Of a DNA stretch of 30,099 bases, positions 7,221 through 16,463 are shown one piece after another. The first letter of the stretch is position 1. Every line of letters begins with the position of its first letter. The notes beneath the pieces are model-generated. The model was not told where the DNA came from, ran no database searches, and was given only the letters and a program-made list of their open reading frames with translations. The position numbers were made by a program, and so were the translations under genes. The stretch is from Syntrophaceae bacterium UBA2188. Lineage in GTDB: Bacteria; Desulfobacterota; BSN033; UBA1163. Where the stretch lies: the NCBI GenBank assembly GCA_002327985.1, contig DCVM01000145.1, forward strand, positions 60,414 to 90,512, in the 5' to 3' direction.

Positions 7221-7249
7221 TTGACCGATTTCCCCCAATTTAGTAGAAT
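7221..7249 (+). promoter_or_regulatory. Sigma70-type promoter of the A2M-pbpC operon
   Basis: TTGACC at 7221-7226, a 17-base spacer, and TAGAAT at 7244-7249, about 60 bases before the A2M start codon. The -35 box begins nine bases after the end of copy B's duplicated target, so the MITE inserted immediately upstream of this promoter. A near-tandem TTACGAATGG/TAACGAATGG follows in the leader. Confidence 0.6.
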
Positions 7250-7309
7250 CCCAGAAACCCTAAAGGGTTACGAATGGTAACGAATGGCCAGACATAGATG
7301 GAGGGAGTT

Positions 7310-10300
7310 ATGCGATACAGATATTTTGGATTATTTTTGTCTTTTCTCTTTTTATTCAACCCTATTGTTTCTGCAGAAGACGGACCTTCCATTGAGATGT
7401 TTTCTCCTCAGGGAACGGTGAAGGGGATTCGTCAGGTGAGTGTTCGATTCTCAGAACAGATGGTTCCGTTGGGCGACCCGCGCGGTCTCATCGAACCCTT
7501 TGATATTGTTTGTCCTGTAAAGGGAATCAGCCGCTGGGCAGATGGAAAAAATTGGGTCTTCGATTTTGAAAAGGATCTGCCTGCAGGAATTCGCTGCGAA
7601 TTTCGGCCCAAAACCGGGCTGAAGGCCCTTTCTGGGAAAGAAATCATCGGGCAAAAAATATTTTCCTTCTTAACAGGTGGCCCTTCCATCAAGGCGTCTA
7701 CCCCCTATGAAGGATCAGAATATCTTGATGAGGAACAGATCTTTATCTTGACCTTGGATGCAGAACCTGATGAGACCTCGGTGATTCAAAACGTTTTTTT
7801 CTCCATCGAGGGAATCCAGGACCGGGTAGGAATCCGGATCATTACTGGAAAGGTTAGGGAAGAAATACTGAAGGCCCGGTTTGGATATAGAACACCTCCA
7901 CCCTTTCCCATGATCTTCATGCAGAGCAAGCAGCGTTTTCCTTCGAATGCCAAAATCAGTCTGATCTGGGGCCAAGGAGTGATGTCCAAGACAGGGGTGG
8001 CCACAGACCAAGATCAAATCCTTCGTTTCCAAGTCAGGCGGCCTTTCACTGCAGAGTTCAGCTGCGAAAGAGAACATAAGGGTGCGGGATGTATTCCTAT
8101 TTTACCGATGAACCTCTACTTCTCTGCCCCTTTCTCTAAGGACCAGGCAAGCAAAATTGTCATGAAAGGGCCTGATGGAAAAACATGGAAACCGGATGTT
8201 GGAAAGCAGGATGAGGTGATTAACGTTTCCTTTAAAGGTCCTTTTCCAGAGAATGAGAACTTCACCATAGAGCTTCCACCCAGGCTAAAAGATATGACAG
8301 GCAGGCCGCTTGTTAATGCAGAGAAATTTCCGCTTTCTGTTCGAACTGAAAAGTATCCTCCCCTGGCAAAATTTTCTGCAAGATTTGGGATCGTGGAACT
8401 AAAGCCGGAACCCGTGCTACCCGTCACGTTGAGGAATCTGGAACCCGAGGTGAAGGCTAAAATGTTGAAGGTTAACGAGGAGGAAGGGATTCTTGGAAGG
8501 GTAAAGGGTAAAATCTTGAATGTGCAGCCCGAAAAAGGGGAGAATCTTCAGACCTGGTTGAGGAAGGTGGCTTCTGCTTCACGGAAGCGATCTATTTTTA
8601 GTGATGGGAAGGGGGTAAAAGATTTTAGCGTTCCAAAACCATTGGGCGCTCGCGCCTTTGAGGTGATCGGGATCCCATTAAAAAAACCCGGGCTCTACAT
8701 TGTTGAACTTGAAAGCACGATCCTGGGAAGTTCCCTTCTTGGCTTACCCGAGCCCATGTTTGTGCCAACTGCAGCCCTGGTGACCAATCTCTCTGTCCAC
8801 TTTAAGTGGGGGAGGGAATCCTCTTTGGTTTGGGTCACGGCCCTTGATTCAGGAGAACCTGTGAAGGGGGCGATGGTGACCATCAAGGACTGTAAGGAGA
8901 AGGTTCTGTGGCAAGGGAAAACTGATGCCAATGGCCTTTCACGCATTGGAGGATCGTTACCCTCAGAAGATAAGCTTCCCATTTGTGAGTATAAAGTGGA
9001 GGATTATTTTGATTACTCTCAAATGGGAGCCCTCCATTCCCTTGGAGGGGGTCTGTTTATTACAGCTCAGACCTCTGAGGACATGGCGTTTGTTCATTCC
9101 AGTTGGGATCAAGGGATTGAACCCTGGAGGTTTAATCTTCCCGAAGAGGTTTACCCAGGTCCTTTTACTGCGCATACGATTTTTGATCGCACCTTGCTCC
9201 GAGCCGGTGAAACCGTCCACATGAAACATATCCTACGCCAACCCACCATGAAGGGATTTTCTCTAGTTCCCCAAGCTCAACTGCCTGAATTTGTTTCGAT
9301 CGAACATTCTGGGAGTGGACAGAAATCACAACTTCCGTTGAAGTGGGATCCCCAGGGGATTGCTGAAACAACCTGGGTCATTCCAAAAGAAGCCAAGCTG
9401 GGTCGTTACGAAGTTTATCTTCTGAAACAGGTTGAAGCAGAACAGAAAAAAACAACCCCTCAGAGAGAATTTCGAGAGTGGCCCTCTGGAAAATTTAGGG
9501 TTGAGGAATTTCGAGTTCCTCTTTTAAAAGGGGTAATCCAGCCACCGGCTGATCCATTAATTCGTGCTGAAGACGTTCCGCTTCATTTGAGCATCCAGTA
9601 TCTTGCAGGAGGTGGCGCAGGTTTCCTTCCAGTCAAATTACGAAGTGAAATCAGGCCTAAAACAATTCCTCCCTTTGAAGGATTTGATGACTTCGTATTT
9701 AGCAGTGGTCCGGTCAAGGAAGGGCTTGTTCGAAGAGGAGAGCCTCTGGGGGGCGGGGAGTTTGTGGAAGAGATGGAAGAAGGAGATAGAATCCTTGAGA
9801 AGAAGGAGATAAAACTTCCAGCCATCGACTTGGTTTTAGACAAGTCCGGATCCACACAGACAACACTCTCAAAATTACCAAAAGTTGAAAGTCCCAAAGA
9901 GATATTGACTGAAATGGAATTTCAAGACCCCAGTGGAGAGATCCAAACGGTCTCGACCAGAATTCCTCTGTGGCACTCAAACTATCTCATTGGAATCAAG
10001 CCAGATTCCTGGGCCGTCTCTAAGGAAGGTCTCAAATTCCACATTGCAGTAATCGATCTTACCGGCAAGCCTGTTCCAAATGCCTCCGTGAAGGTCGAAC
10101 TTTTTGAGAGAAAAACCTATACCCATCGAAAACGTCTTGTAGGAGGATTTTATGCCTATGAGCATTCAACGGAAATAAAAAAGGTGGTCATGGTTTGTGA
10201 GGGAAAAACCGATCCTAAAGGGCTTCTGATCTGTGAATCTCAGTCACCTGTTTCTGGGAATGTGATTCTTCAAGCTCAGAGTGTTGATGAGAGGGGAAAT

Positions 10301-13018
10301 AGGACGGTGACACACAGGGATGTCTGGGTGGCAGGGAAGGATGAATGGTGGTTTGAGGTCGGAGATCATGACCGGATAGACCTCCTCTCTGAAAAGAAGA
10401 AATACGAACCTGGCGAGAAAGCGACGTTTCAGTTACGTATGCCATTTCGGAGCGGAATGGCTCTAATCACTGTAGAAAGGGAAGGGGTGATGGAGGCCTG
10501 GATAAAAAAAATCTCAGGGAAGAAACCTATTGTGGAGGTGCCCATCAAAGGATCCTATGCCCCGAATGTCTTTGTCTCTGCCTTGGTCGTGAGAGGCCGT
10601 TTGCCCTGGATCAAGCCGACCGCGATGATTGATCTCGGGAAACCTGCTTATAAGCTTGGGATCGGGGAAATTAAGGTTGGATGGAAAGAACATGAACTGA
10701 AGGTCAGTATCACTTCAGACCAGAAAGTCTATAAGGTTCGACAGAAGGCAAAGGTGAACATCAAGGTCAAGACCTCGGACGGGAAAGTTCCTCCTGCCGG
10801 GAGTGAGATTGCCCTTGCTGTGGTGGATGAGGGTTTGCTTGAACTGATGCCCAACCAAAGCTGGGAGATCCTTTCAGCGATGATGGGAAGAAGAGGTTTT
10901 GGGGTTCATACCTCAACGGCCCAGATGCAGGTGATTGGGAAACGCCATTTCGGATTGAAGGCCCTGCCTTCAGGAGGAGGTGGAGGGAAGCAGCCCACCA
11001 GGGAGTTATTTGATACGCTCCTCCTCTGGAAACCCCGTCTGCCACTGGATGGCAACGGAGAGGCATCGGTTGAAATTCCCCTGAATGATTCCATCACCCG
11101 TTTTCGCATTGTGGCCGTGGCCACCGGAGGATCAAGCCTGTTTGGAACAGGTTCCACCTCCATTCAGTCCACACAGGATTTGATGGTTTTATCCGGACTT
11201 CCTCCTCTTGTCAGGGAAGGCGACCGATTCAAAGCTGGGTTCACCCTTCGCAATACGACCAACAGGAATATGGAATTAGAGGTTTCTGCAAAGGTGGAAG
11301 GCCTATCAGCCTCTCTTAGCCCTCAGAGTATCTCTTTAACACCAGGGGAGGCAAAAGAGATTGGATGGGATACCCTTGTTCCGCTCAATATTGCCATCCT
11401 TCGCTGGGAGGTGGAGGTCAAGGATAAATCCTCAGGGGAAAGAGATCGAATCAGGGTGACACAGAGAGTGGTTCCAACCATCCCAGTGAGGACCTTTCAA
11501 GCGACCGTCGAACAGGTAGAAAAAGAATTTAAGACCACTGTGGAGCGACCCCAAAATGCCCTTCCGGGCCGGGGAGGGGTGAGGGTGACTTTGCGTCCAA
11601 AGATTGCTGAAGGATTGAATGGCGTCACCGATTATATGAAAGGCTATCCCTATGGATGCATGGAACAAAAGATTTCGGTGGCTGTGGCGCTGCGTGATGA
11701 AAATCTTTGGAAGAAATATATGTCTGAACTTTCTTCTCATCTTGACTCCGATGGTTTGGCAAAATATTTTCCGCCCTGCCTCTATGGAAGTCCGACGTTG
11801 ACCTCTTACATCATGGCGATTGGTCATGAAGCAGGATGGAGTGTTCCTGATGGAATAAGAGAGAAGATAGAAACAGGCCTCCGAAAATTCATCGAAGGGA
11901 CGATCACTCGGTATTCACCCATCCCAACGGCAGATCTTTCCATTCGAAAATTAGCCGCTGCGGAAGCTTTATCAAGAGGGGGGAAGTTAGAGGCAAAATT
12001 ATTAAGTTCGATTTCTATTGAGCCCAACCTCTGGCCCACTTCCGCGGTGATCGATTGGTTTAATATTCTTAATCATGTTCAAACCATTCCAAATCGGGAA
12101 GAGCGAAAAAGGGAAGCAGAGCAGATCATCCGATCTCGGCTCCATTTTCAAGGGACAATCATGAATTTTTCAACAGAAAGGTCAGATAGTTTATGGTGGC
12201 TCATGGTTTCGAATGATGTGAATGCTGTTCGTGTTATCTTATCCTTTCTCCGTTTAGAACATTGGAAAGAGGATATGCCAAGAATGGTTCAGGGGGCGCT
12301 GGCCCGACAGAAGAGAGGAAGATGGGACTTAACTCTAGCCAATGCCTGGGGCGTTCTGGCTATGGAAAAATTCTCAAAGGCCTCTGAGAGTGTTCCGGTT
12401 TCTGGTTCTACCCATGTTTCCCTGTCCAACGAATCCTTTACGGCGGATTGGAATGGTTCGCCCAAAGGGAAAACCTCTTTATTTCAATGGCCCAATAAAA
12501 AAGAGGAACTTACCTTTTTACATCAGGGGACGGGGAAGCCATGGGCCACGATCCAGAGCCTTGCTGCTATTCCTCTGAAAGAACCATTTTCAAGTGGATA
12601 TCGGATTAAAAAAACGATCATTCCGATTGAGCAGAAACAATCCAGGCAATGGAGTCGCGGGGATATTTTTCGAATCCGTTTGGAAGTGGAAGCCCAGGCT
12701 GATCAGACCTGGGTTGTGGTGAGTGACCCGATTCCTTCAGGGTCGACCCTTCTCGGAAAAGGGTTGGCAAGGGATTCACAACTTCTGACCAAAGGGGAAG
12801 AGAGAAAAGGCTGGGTCTGGCCAGCCTTTGAAGAGCGCTCTTTTGAGGCATTCCGGGCTTATTATGAGTATGTCCCCAAAGGACAATGGGTGGTTGAGTA
12901 TACCCTTCGATTGAACCAGAATGGCGTATTTCAACTTCCCGCCACGAGAGTGGAGGCACTCTATTTTCCAGAGATGTTCGGAGAAATTCCAAACCAGACG
13001 ATTGAGGTCCGTCCATGA
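7310..13018 (+). CDS. Bacterial alpha-2-macroglobulin (periplasmic protease trap)
   Basis: About 1902 residues, at the long end for the YfhM-type bacterial A2M family. Seen: Sec signal peptide (MRYRYFGLFLSFLFLF, cleavage near VSA-ED) with no lipobox cysteine; repeated macroglobulin-like beta domains; an A2M-domain motif PLNDSITRFRIVAVA near residue 1260; and the thioester motif PYGCMEQ with C1450 and Q1453, followed by the alpha-helical thioester domain (about 1450-1690). Family knowledge: the bait region is cleaved by a protease, exposing the thioester which covalently traps the attacker in the periplasm. I chose the ATG at 7310, with GGAGGG four bases upstream, rather than the ATG at 7298, which would precede that Shine-Dalgarno. 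The stop overlaps the pbpC start (ATGA), as in the conserved A2M-PBP1C pairing. Lack of a lipid anchor suggests a soluble protein or one held by PBP1C. Confidence 0.95.
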   Translation: MRYRYFGLFLSFLFLFNPIVSAEDGPSIEMFSPQGTVKGIRQVSVRFSEQMVPLGDPRGLIEPFDIVCPVKGISRWADGKNWVFDFEKDLPAGIRCEFRPKTGLKALSGKEIIGQKIFSFLTGGPSIKASTPYEGSEYLDEEQIFILTLDAEPDETSVIQNVFFSIEGIQDRVGIRIITGKVREEILKARFGYRTPPPFPMIFMQSKQRFPSNAKISLIWGQGVMSKTGVATDQDQILRFQVRRPFTAEFSCEREHKGAGCIPILPMNLYFSAPFSKDQASKIVMKGPDGKTWKPDVGKQDEVINVSFKGPFPENENFTIELPPRLKDMTGRPLVNAEKFPLSVRTEKYPPLAKFSARFGIVELKPEPVLPVTLRNLEPEVKAKMLKVNEEEGILGRVKGKILNVQPEKGENLQTWLRKVASASRKRSIFSDGKGVKDFSVPKPLGARAFEVIGIPLKKPGLYIVELESTILGSSLLGLPEPMFVPTAALVTNLSVHFKWGRESSLVWVTALDSGEPVKGAMVTIKDCKEKVLWQGKTDANGLSRIGGSLPSEDKLPICEYKVEDYFDYSQMGALHSLGGGLFITAQTSEDMAFVHSSWDQGIEPWRFNLPEEVYPGPFTAHTIFDRTLLRAGETVHMKHILRQPTMKGFSLVPQAQLPEFVSIEHSGSGQKSQLPLKWDPQGIAETTWVIPKEAKLGRYEVYLLKQVEAEQKKTTPQREFREWPSGKFRVEEFRVPLLKGVIQPPADPLIRAEDVPLHLSIQYLAGGGAGFLPVKLRSEIRPKTIPPFEGFDDFVFSSGPVKEGLVRRGEPLGGGEFVEEMEEGDRILEKKEIKLPAIDLVLDKSGSTQTTLSKLPKVESPKEILTEMEFQDPSGEIQTVSTRIPLWHSNYLIGIKPDSWAVSKEGLKFHIAVIDLTGKPVPNASVKVELFERKTYTHRKRLVGGFYAYEHSTEIKKVVMVCEGKTDPKGLLICESQSPVSGNVILQAQSVDERGNRTVTHRDVWVAGKDEWWFEVGDHDRIDLLSEKKKYEPGEKATFQLRMPFRSGMALITVEREGVMEAWIKKISGKKPIVEVPIKGSYAPNVFVSALVVRGRLPWIKPTAMIDLGKPAYKLGIGEIKVGWKEHELKVSITSDQKVYKVRQKAKVNIKVKTSDGKVPPAGSEIALAVVDEGLLELMPNQSWEILSAMMGRRGFGVHTSTAQMQVIGKRHFGLKALPSGGGGGKQPTRELFDTLLLWKPRLPLDGNGEASVEIPLNDSITRFRIVAVATGGSSLFGTGSTSIQSTQDLMVLSGLPPLVREGDRFKAGFTLRNTTNRNMELEVSAKVEGLSASLSPQSISLTPGEAKEIGWDTLVPLNIAILRWEVEVKDKSSGERDRIRVTQRVVPTIPVRTFQATVEQVEKEFKTTVERPQNALPGRGGVRVTLRPKIAEGLNGVTDYMKGYPYGCMEQKISVAVALRDENLWKKYMSELSSHLDSDGLAKYFPPCLYGSPTLTSYIMAIGHEAGWSVPDGIREKIETGLRKFIEGTITRYSPIPTADLSIRKLAAAEALSRGGKLEAKLLSSISIEPNLWPTSAVIDWFNILNHVQTIPNREERKREAEQIIRSRLHFQGTIMNFSTERSDSLWWLMVSNDVNAVRVILSFLRLEHWKEDMPRMVQGALARQKRGRWDLTLANAWGVLAMEKFSKASESVPVSGSTHVSLSNESFTADWNGSPKGKTSLFQWPNKKEELTFLHQGTGKPWATIQSLAAIPLKEPFSSGYRIKKTIIPIEQKQSRQWSRGDIFRIRLEVEAQADQTWVVVSDPIPSGSTLLGKGLARDSQLLTKGEERKGWVWPAFEERSFEAFRAYYEYVPKGQWVVEYTLRLNQNGVFQLPATRVEALYFPEMFGEIPNQTIEVRP

Positions 13019-15144
13019 AGACACGATTTTTCATCATTCCCATTCTCTCCCTCTTTTTGAATGGGGCAGCCTATGGTCTGCCTACGTATGAAGAGGTGCG
13101 GCAGTCCTATGTGAAGTCAGACTCACTTTTATTAGACCGGCACGGGGAGGTTCTTTATGAATTGAGAACGGATAAAGTTCGGAGAAGGCTTGACTGGACT
13201 TCGTTGAAGAACATTTCTCCTGCCTTGAGGATGGCCGTGGTCAGAGCAGAGGATAAACGATTCGATGAACATACAGGAGTGGATTATAAATCAGCGGCGG
13301 GTGCAGTCCTCGAGGGACTAACTTCAGAAAGCCTCCGTGGGGCAAGCACCATTACCATGCAATTAGCTTCCCTCCTCAATCAAGAACTCCAAGCCAAAAA
13401 AGAGAGAAGATCCATATGGCAGAAGGGAAAGCAGGTTCTTAAGGCATGGGAGATTGAAAAGGGTTGGTCAAAGCAAGAAATATTAGAAGCCTACCTCAAC
13501 CTTGTCACCTTTCGAGGTGAACTTCAGGGGATCGCTGTGGCCTCGAGGGGAATATTCGGTAAGGACCCCCATGGCCTGGATCAATCCGAATCCCTCATCC
13601 TGGCCTCTTTAATCCGGGCACCCAATGCCTCACCCTCGGAGTTAATCAAGAGGGTTTCTCATCTTAAAAAAGAGATGGATTGGCAAGTGGGGGAGGAAGA
13701 GATTGTTTTAAGAGTGAGGCAATTAGTTTTGGGACCAAACTTGCCCCGTCCACGCATGGATCTTGCCCCCCATCTGGCGAGGCAGTTAATAAAAGGGGCA
13801 TCTCACGGATCTACGGTTACCTCTACTTTAGACAGCCAAATCCAACGATTTGCTCTGGATCGGTTGGTCCACCACCTTTTTACGCTCAGGATGCAGAATG
13901 TGAAGGATGGAGTGGTTCTTATTGTGGAGAATCAAACAGGGAATGTCCTGGCCTATGTGAGTTACAGTGGCGAACCTTTGTCTTCACGGTTTGTCAATGG
14001 CGTGCAGGCCAAGAGACAAGCTGGGTCTACCCTGAAACCTTTTCTTTATGGCCTTGCCTTTGATCAACGGATTCTTACCCCGGCCTCTCTCTTGGATGAT
14101 TCCCCCCTTGATATCGCCGTCATCAGCGGAATCTATCAACCCGAAAATTATGACTCCCGGTTCAAAGGGTTTGTTACTTCAAGAATTGCCTTGGCCTCCT
14201 CCCTCAATGTCCCTGCTGTCAAGGCATTATCCCTTGTCGGCATTGACCCTTTCTTAAATAAACTGCGGCAGTTGGGAATGAAGGGGCTCAATGAATCAGG
14301 GGATTTCTACGGATTTTCTCTTGCCCTTGGATCTGCTGATATCAGCCTCTGGGAACTTACCAATGCCTATCGAACTCTTGCCAACGAAGGGATATGGAGT
14401 GGACTCCGTCTCATCCCTGATGAGCCTACATCGGCTCAAAAAAAACAGATCTTTTCAAAAGAGGCTACTTTCATCATCTCGGATATATTATCTGATAGGG
14501 AGGCCCGGAGTCTCACCTTTGGTCTTGAAAATCCGTTGTCCACCCGTTTCTGGACAGCAGTCAAGACCGGTACCAGCAAGGATATGAGGGATAACTGGTG
14601 TATCGGATATTCAAGACAGTATACGGTGGGTGTCTGGACAGGAAATTTCACTGGGGAACCCATGTGGAATGTCAGTGGAGTGACCGGGGCGGCTCCCATC
14701 TGGATCGAGGTGATGAATTTCCTTCATCGGAATCATCCCAGTATTAAAAGGGAAGTTCCTCCCGGCCTTGTTCGAAGAGAGGTTGAATTTCCCCAAGGGG
14801 TTGCACCTCCCCGGGAAGAATGGTTTATCCGTGGAACAGAGCCTCCTTCAAAGGACCAGAAGATAGGTCAATTCAACCCGAGAATCGTCTATCCTCCCTC
14901 TGGAACGGTGATTGCACTTGATCCGGATATCCCTCCAGAGCTTCAGAAAATCTTCTTTATTTCTCAAACCAATGAAAATGACTTTCGATGGGTATTAAAT
15001 GGTTCCCTTATGGAAACAAAAGGGAAGACGATTCCCTGGACTCCCAAAGCGGGAAAATATTCCCTCGCCCTTGCGGAGGGAGAGGAAAAAATTTTAGATT
15101 ATGTCTATTTTGAAGTGAGAGGTCCAGAGGTAGATTCAGATTGA
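13015..15144 (+). CDS. pbpC: Penicillin-binding protein 1C (bifunctional glycosyltransferase/transpeptidase)
   Basis: 709 residues. N-terminal signal/anchor MKTRFFIIPILSLFLNGAAY; GT51 glycosyltransferase region with AVVRAEDKRFDEHTG and GASTITMQLA; transpeptidase motifs SxxK in AGSTLKPF (S338, K341), SxN in SLNVPAVKAL (S396) and KTGTS (K517); and a C-terminal BiPBP_C-type beta domain from about residue 620. This is the normal order and length for PBP1C, which acts on peptidoglycan at the outer face of the inner membrane. It overlaps the A2M gene by four bases (ATGA). In enterobacteria the pair is thought to combine trapping of invading proteases with wall repair; the same role is inferred here. 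Confidence 0.95.
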   Translation: MKTRFFIIPILSLFLNGAAYGLPTYEEVRQSYVKSDSLLLDRHGEVLYELRTDKVRRRLDWTSLKNISPALRMAVVRAEDKRFDEHTGVDYKSAAGAVLEGLTSESLRGASTITMQLASLLNQELQAKKERRSIWQKGKQVLKAWEIEKGWSKQEILEAYLNLVTFRGELQGIAVASRGIFGKDPHGLDQSESLILASLIRAPNASPSELIKRVSHLKKEMDWQVGEEEIVLRVRQLVLGPNLPRPRMDLAPHLARQLIKGASHGSTVTSTLDSQIQRFALDRLVHHLFTLRMQNVKDGVVLIVENQTGNVLAYVSYSGEPLSSRFVNGVQAKRQAGSTLKPFLYGLAFDQRILTPASLLDDSPLDIAVISGIYQPENYDSRFKGFVTSRIALASSLNVPAVKALSLVGIDPFLNKLRQLGMKGLNESGDFYGFSLALGSADISLWELTNAYRTLANEGIWSGLRLIPDEPTSAQKKQIFSKEATFIISDILSDREARSLTFGLENPLSTRFWTAVKTGTSKDMRDNWCIGYSRQYTVGVWTGNFTGEPMWNVSGVTGAAPIWIEVMNFLHRNHPSIKREVPPGLVRREVEFPQGVAPPREEWFIRGTEPPSKDQKIGQFNPRIVYPPSGTVIALDPDIPPELQKIFFISQTNENDFRWVLNGSLMETKGKTIPWTPKAGKYSLALAEGEEKILDYVYFEVRGPEVDSD

Positions 15145-15176
15145 TTACCAGAAGATGAAAAAGGAGCTTTTACCCA

Positions 15177-15812
15177 TTGATTAATCTTTACATTGCGAGG
15201 CATGGAGAGACGACCTGGAATGTGGAAGGAAGGATACAGGGCCGGAGTGACCCCGGGCTCAGCCCAAAAGGTCACCAGCAGAGGCTTGCCCTTCTTGAGC
15301 AACTTAAGAACCGGTCCCTCTCGGCGATCTATACCAGTAGCCTCCAGAGATCGTTTCTCACGGCCCAACCCGTTGCCCATCACTTTGGACTACCCATTCG
15401 GAAGGAGTCTGAACTTGATGAAATCGCCTTCGGGATTTTGGAAGGAAGAAATCTCTACCAATTTGATGAGGTGACCAGGAGCGAATGGGAAAGGTTTAAG
15501 GACGATCGTTTCAACTACCGTATTCCAGGGGCAGAAAATTATACGGATGTCGCAAACCGGATTAAGCCATTTATAGAAAAAACCCTTAGCGATCATGAAG
15601 GTGAGGAGGTTCTAATCGTCGGCCATCGGGTGGTCAATCGATTGCTGATCGGGATGCTTCTGGATCTTCCTCCGGACACTGTTTTAAAGATCGAACAAAC
15701 CCATGATTGTCTTTATCAGATTCAGAGAGGCCATGAAACAAAGGTTTTTCACTACCTCAACGGAAAAGTCAACGAAGGGATTCTGCTCGTTGGCGAGGAA
15801 GTGGTTTTATAA
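15177..15812 (+). CDS. Histidine phosphatase family protein (phosphoglycerate mutase-like)
   Basis: 211 residues. Catalytic RHGET motif at residues 8-12 (H9 the phospho-acceptor), then GRSDPGLSPKG, IYTSSLQRSFLTAQ, the acid residue region ELDEIAFGILEG, and the second histidine in VLIVGHRVVNR. This is the branch-1 histidine phosphatase fold; members include CobC/alpha-ribazole phosphatase, PhoE-like phosphatases and dPGM, and which reaction applies cannot be decided. It starts with TTG, ten bases after AAGGAG; no ATG lies upstream in frame near the RHG motif, so TTG is required. It follows pbpC by 32 bases and precedes the HAD gene by three bases, so it probably belongs to the same transcript. 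Confidence 0.9.
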   Translation: MINLYIARHGETTWNVEGRIQGRSDPGLSPKGHQQRLALLEQLKNRSLSAIYTSSLQRSFLTAQPVAHHFGLPIRKESELDEIAFGILEGRNLYQFDEVTRSEWERFKDDRFNYRIPGAENYTDVANRIKPFIEKTLSDHEGEEVLIVGHRVVNRLLIGMLLDLPPDTVLKIEQTHDCLYQIQRGHETKVFHYLNGKVNEGILLVGEEVVL

Positions 15813-15815
15813 ATA

Positions 15816-16463
15816 ATGATGGAAACCCAAAAGGCTGATTGGAAAATCCGCTGTGTAATCTACGACTGCGATGGGGTTCTCTTTGATTCCCTTGAGGCCA
15901 ATACAAAATTGTATAACGACCTCTGTGCGATGGTGGGAAGGGGGCCCTTGCGAGAGGAAGAACTGAGGTATGTTCATACCCATACCGTTTTTGAAGCCCT
16001 TCACTTTATTTTTGGGGAGAGCGACGGTTTGGAAAAAAAGGCATTGGAGATTTTAAAAGAAAAGAAGGTCGATTTAAAAAATTATGTTGAGTACTTGAAG
16101 ATGGAGCCACATCTGGTTGAGGCGTTAGAGAAGCTAAAGGGAAGGGGATTGCTTCGAGCCATTAATACGAACCGGACAACATCCATGAAATATATTATGG
16201 AACGATTCAACCTCTGGCCTCATTTCGAGATGGTGGTGACGGCTCTTGATGTGAAAAACCCCAAACCTCATCCCGAATCCCTTGAGAAGATCATCGAAAC
16301 ATTTAAATTGAAGAAAGAGGAGGCTATTTTTGTGGGGGATTCTGATGTAGACCAGCAAACCGCGTGGTCATCAGGGGTCAGATTTATCGCTTATAAAAAT
16401 AAAGATATTCCAAACAACGCCTACATTGAAGATCACCTTGACGTGATCAAACTTCTTCAGTAA
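15816..16463 (+). CDS. HAD family hydrolase (phosphoglycolate phosphatase-like)
   Basis: 215 residues. Motif I is YDCDGVLFDS (nucleophile D17, acid D19), motif II lies in AINTNRTTSM, the lysine in KNPKPHPE, and motif III is FVGDSDVDQQTA. Residues between motif I and II form an alpha-helical cap, as in subfamily IA, so substrates would be small phosphate esters. In motif II the threonine of the usual S/T-N pattern sits in NTNRT. It is placed three bases after the histidine phosphatase gene and overlaps the 3' end of thiL, on the opposite strand, by 17 bases. The two neighbouring phosphatases of different folds suggest a shared metabolic role that I cannot name. Confidence 0.9.
   Translation: MMETQKADWKIRCVIYDCDGVLFDSLEANTKLYNDLCAMVGRGPLREEELRYVHTHTVFEALHFIFGESDGLEKKALEILKEKKVDLKNYVEYLKMEPHLVEALEKLKGRGLLRAINTNRTTSMKYIMERFNLWPHFEMVVTALDVKNPKPHPESLEKIIETFKLKKEEAIFVGDSDVDQQTAWSSGVRFIAYKNKDIPNNAYIEDHLDVIKLLQ

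Noticed and set aside
12618..13043. Long minus-strand frame opposite the A2M 3' end (and others opposite A2M at 7715-8077, 8116-8427 and 11432-11827)
   Set aside because: They lie wholly opposite a well-supported gene, show no domain or signal pattern, and have no placed ribosome binding site.
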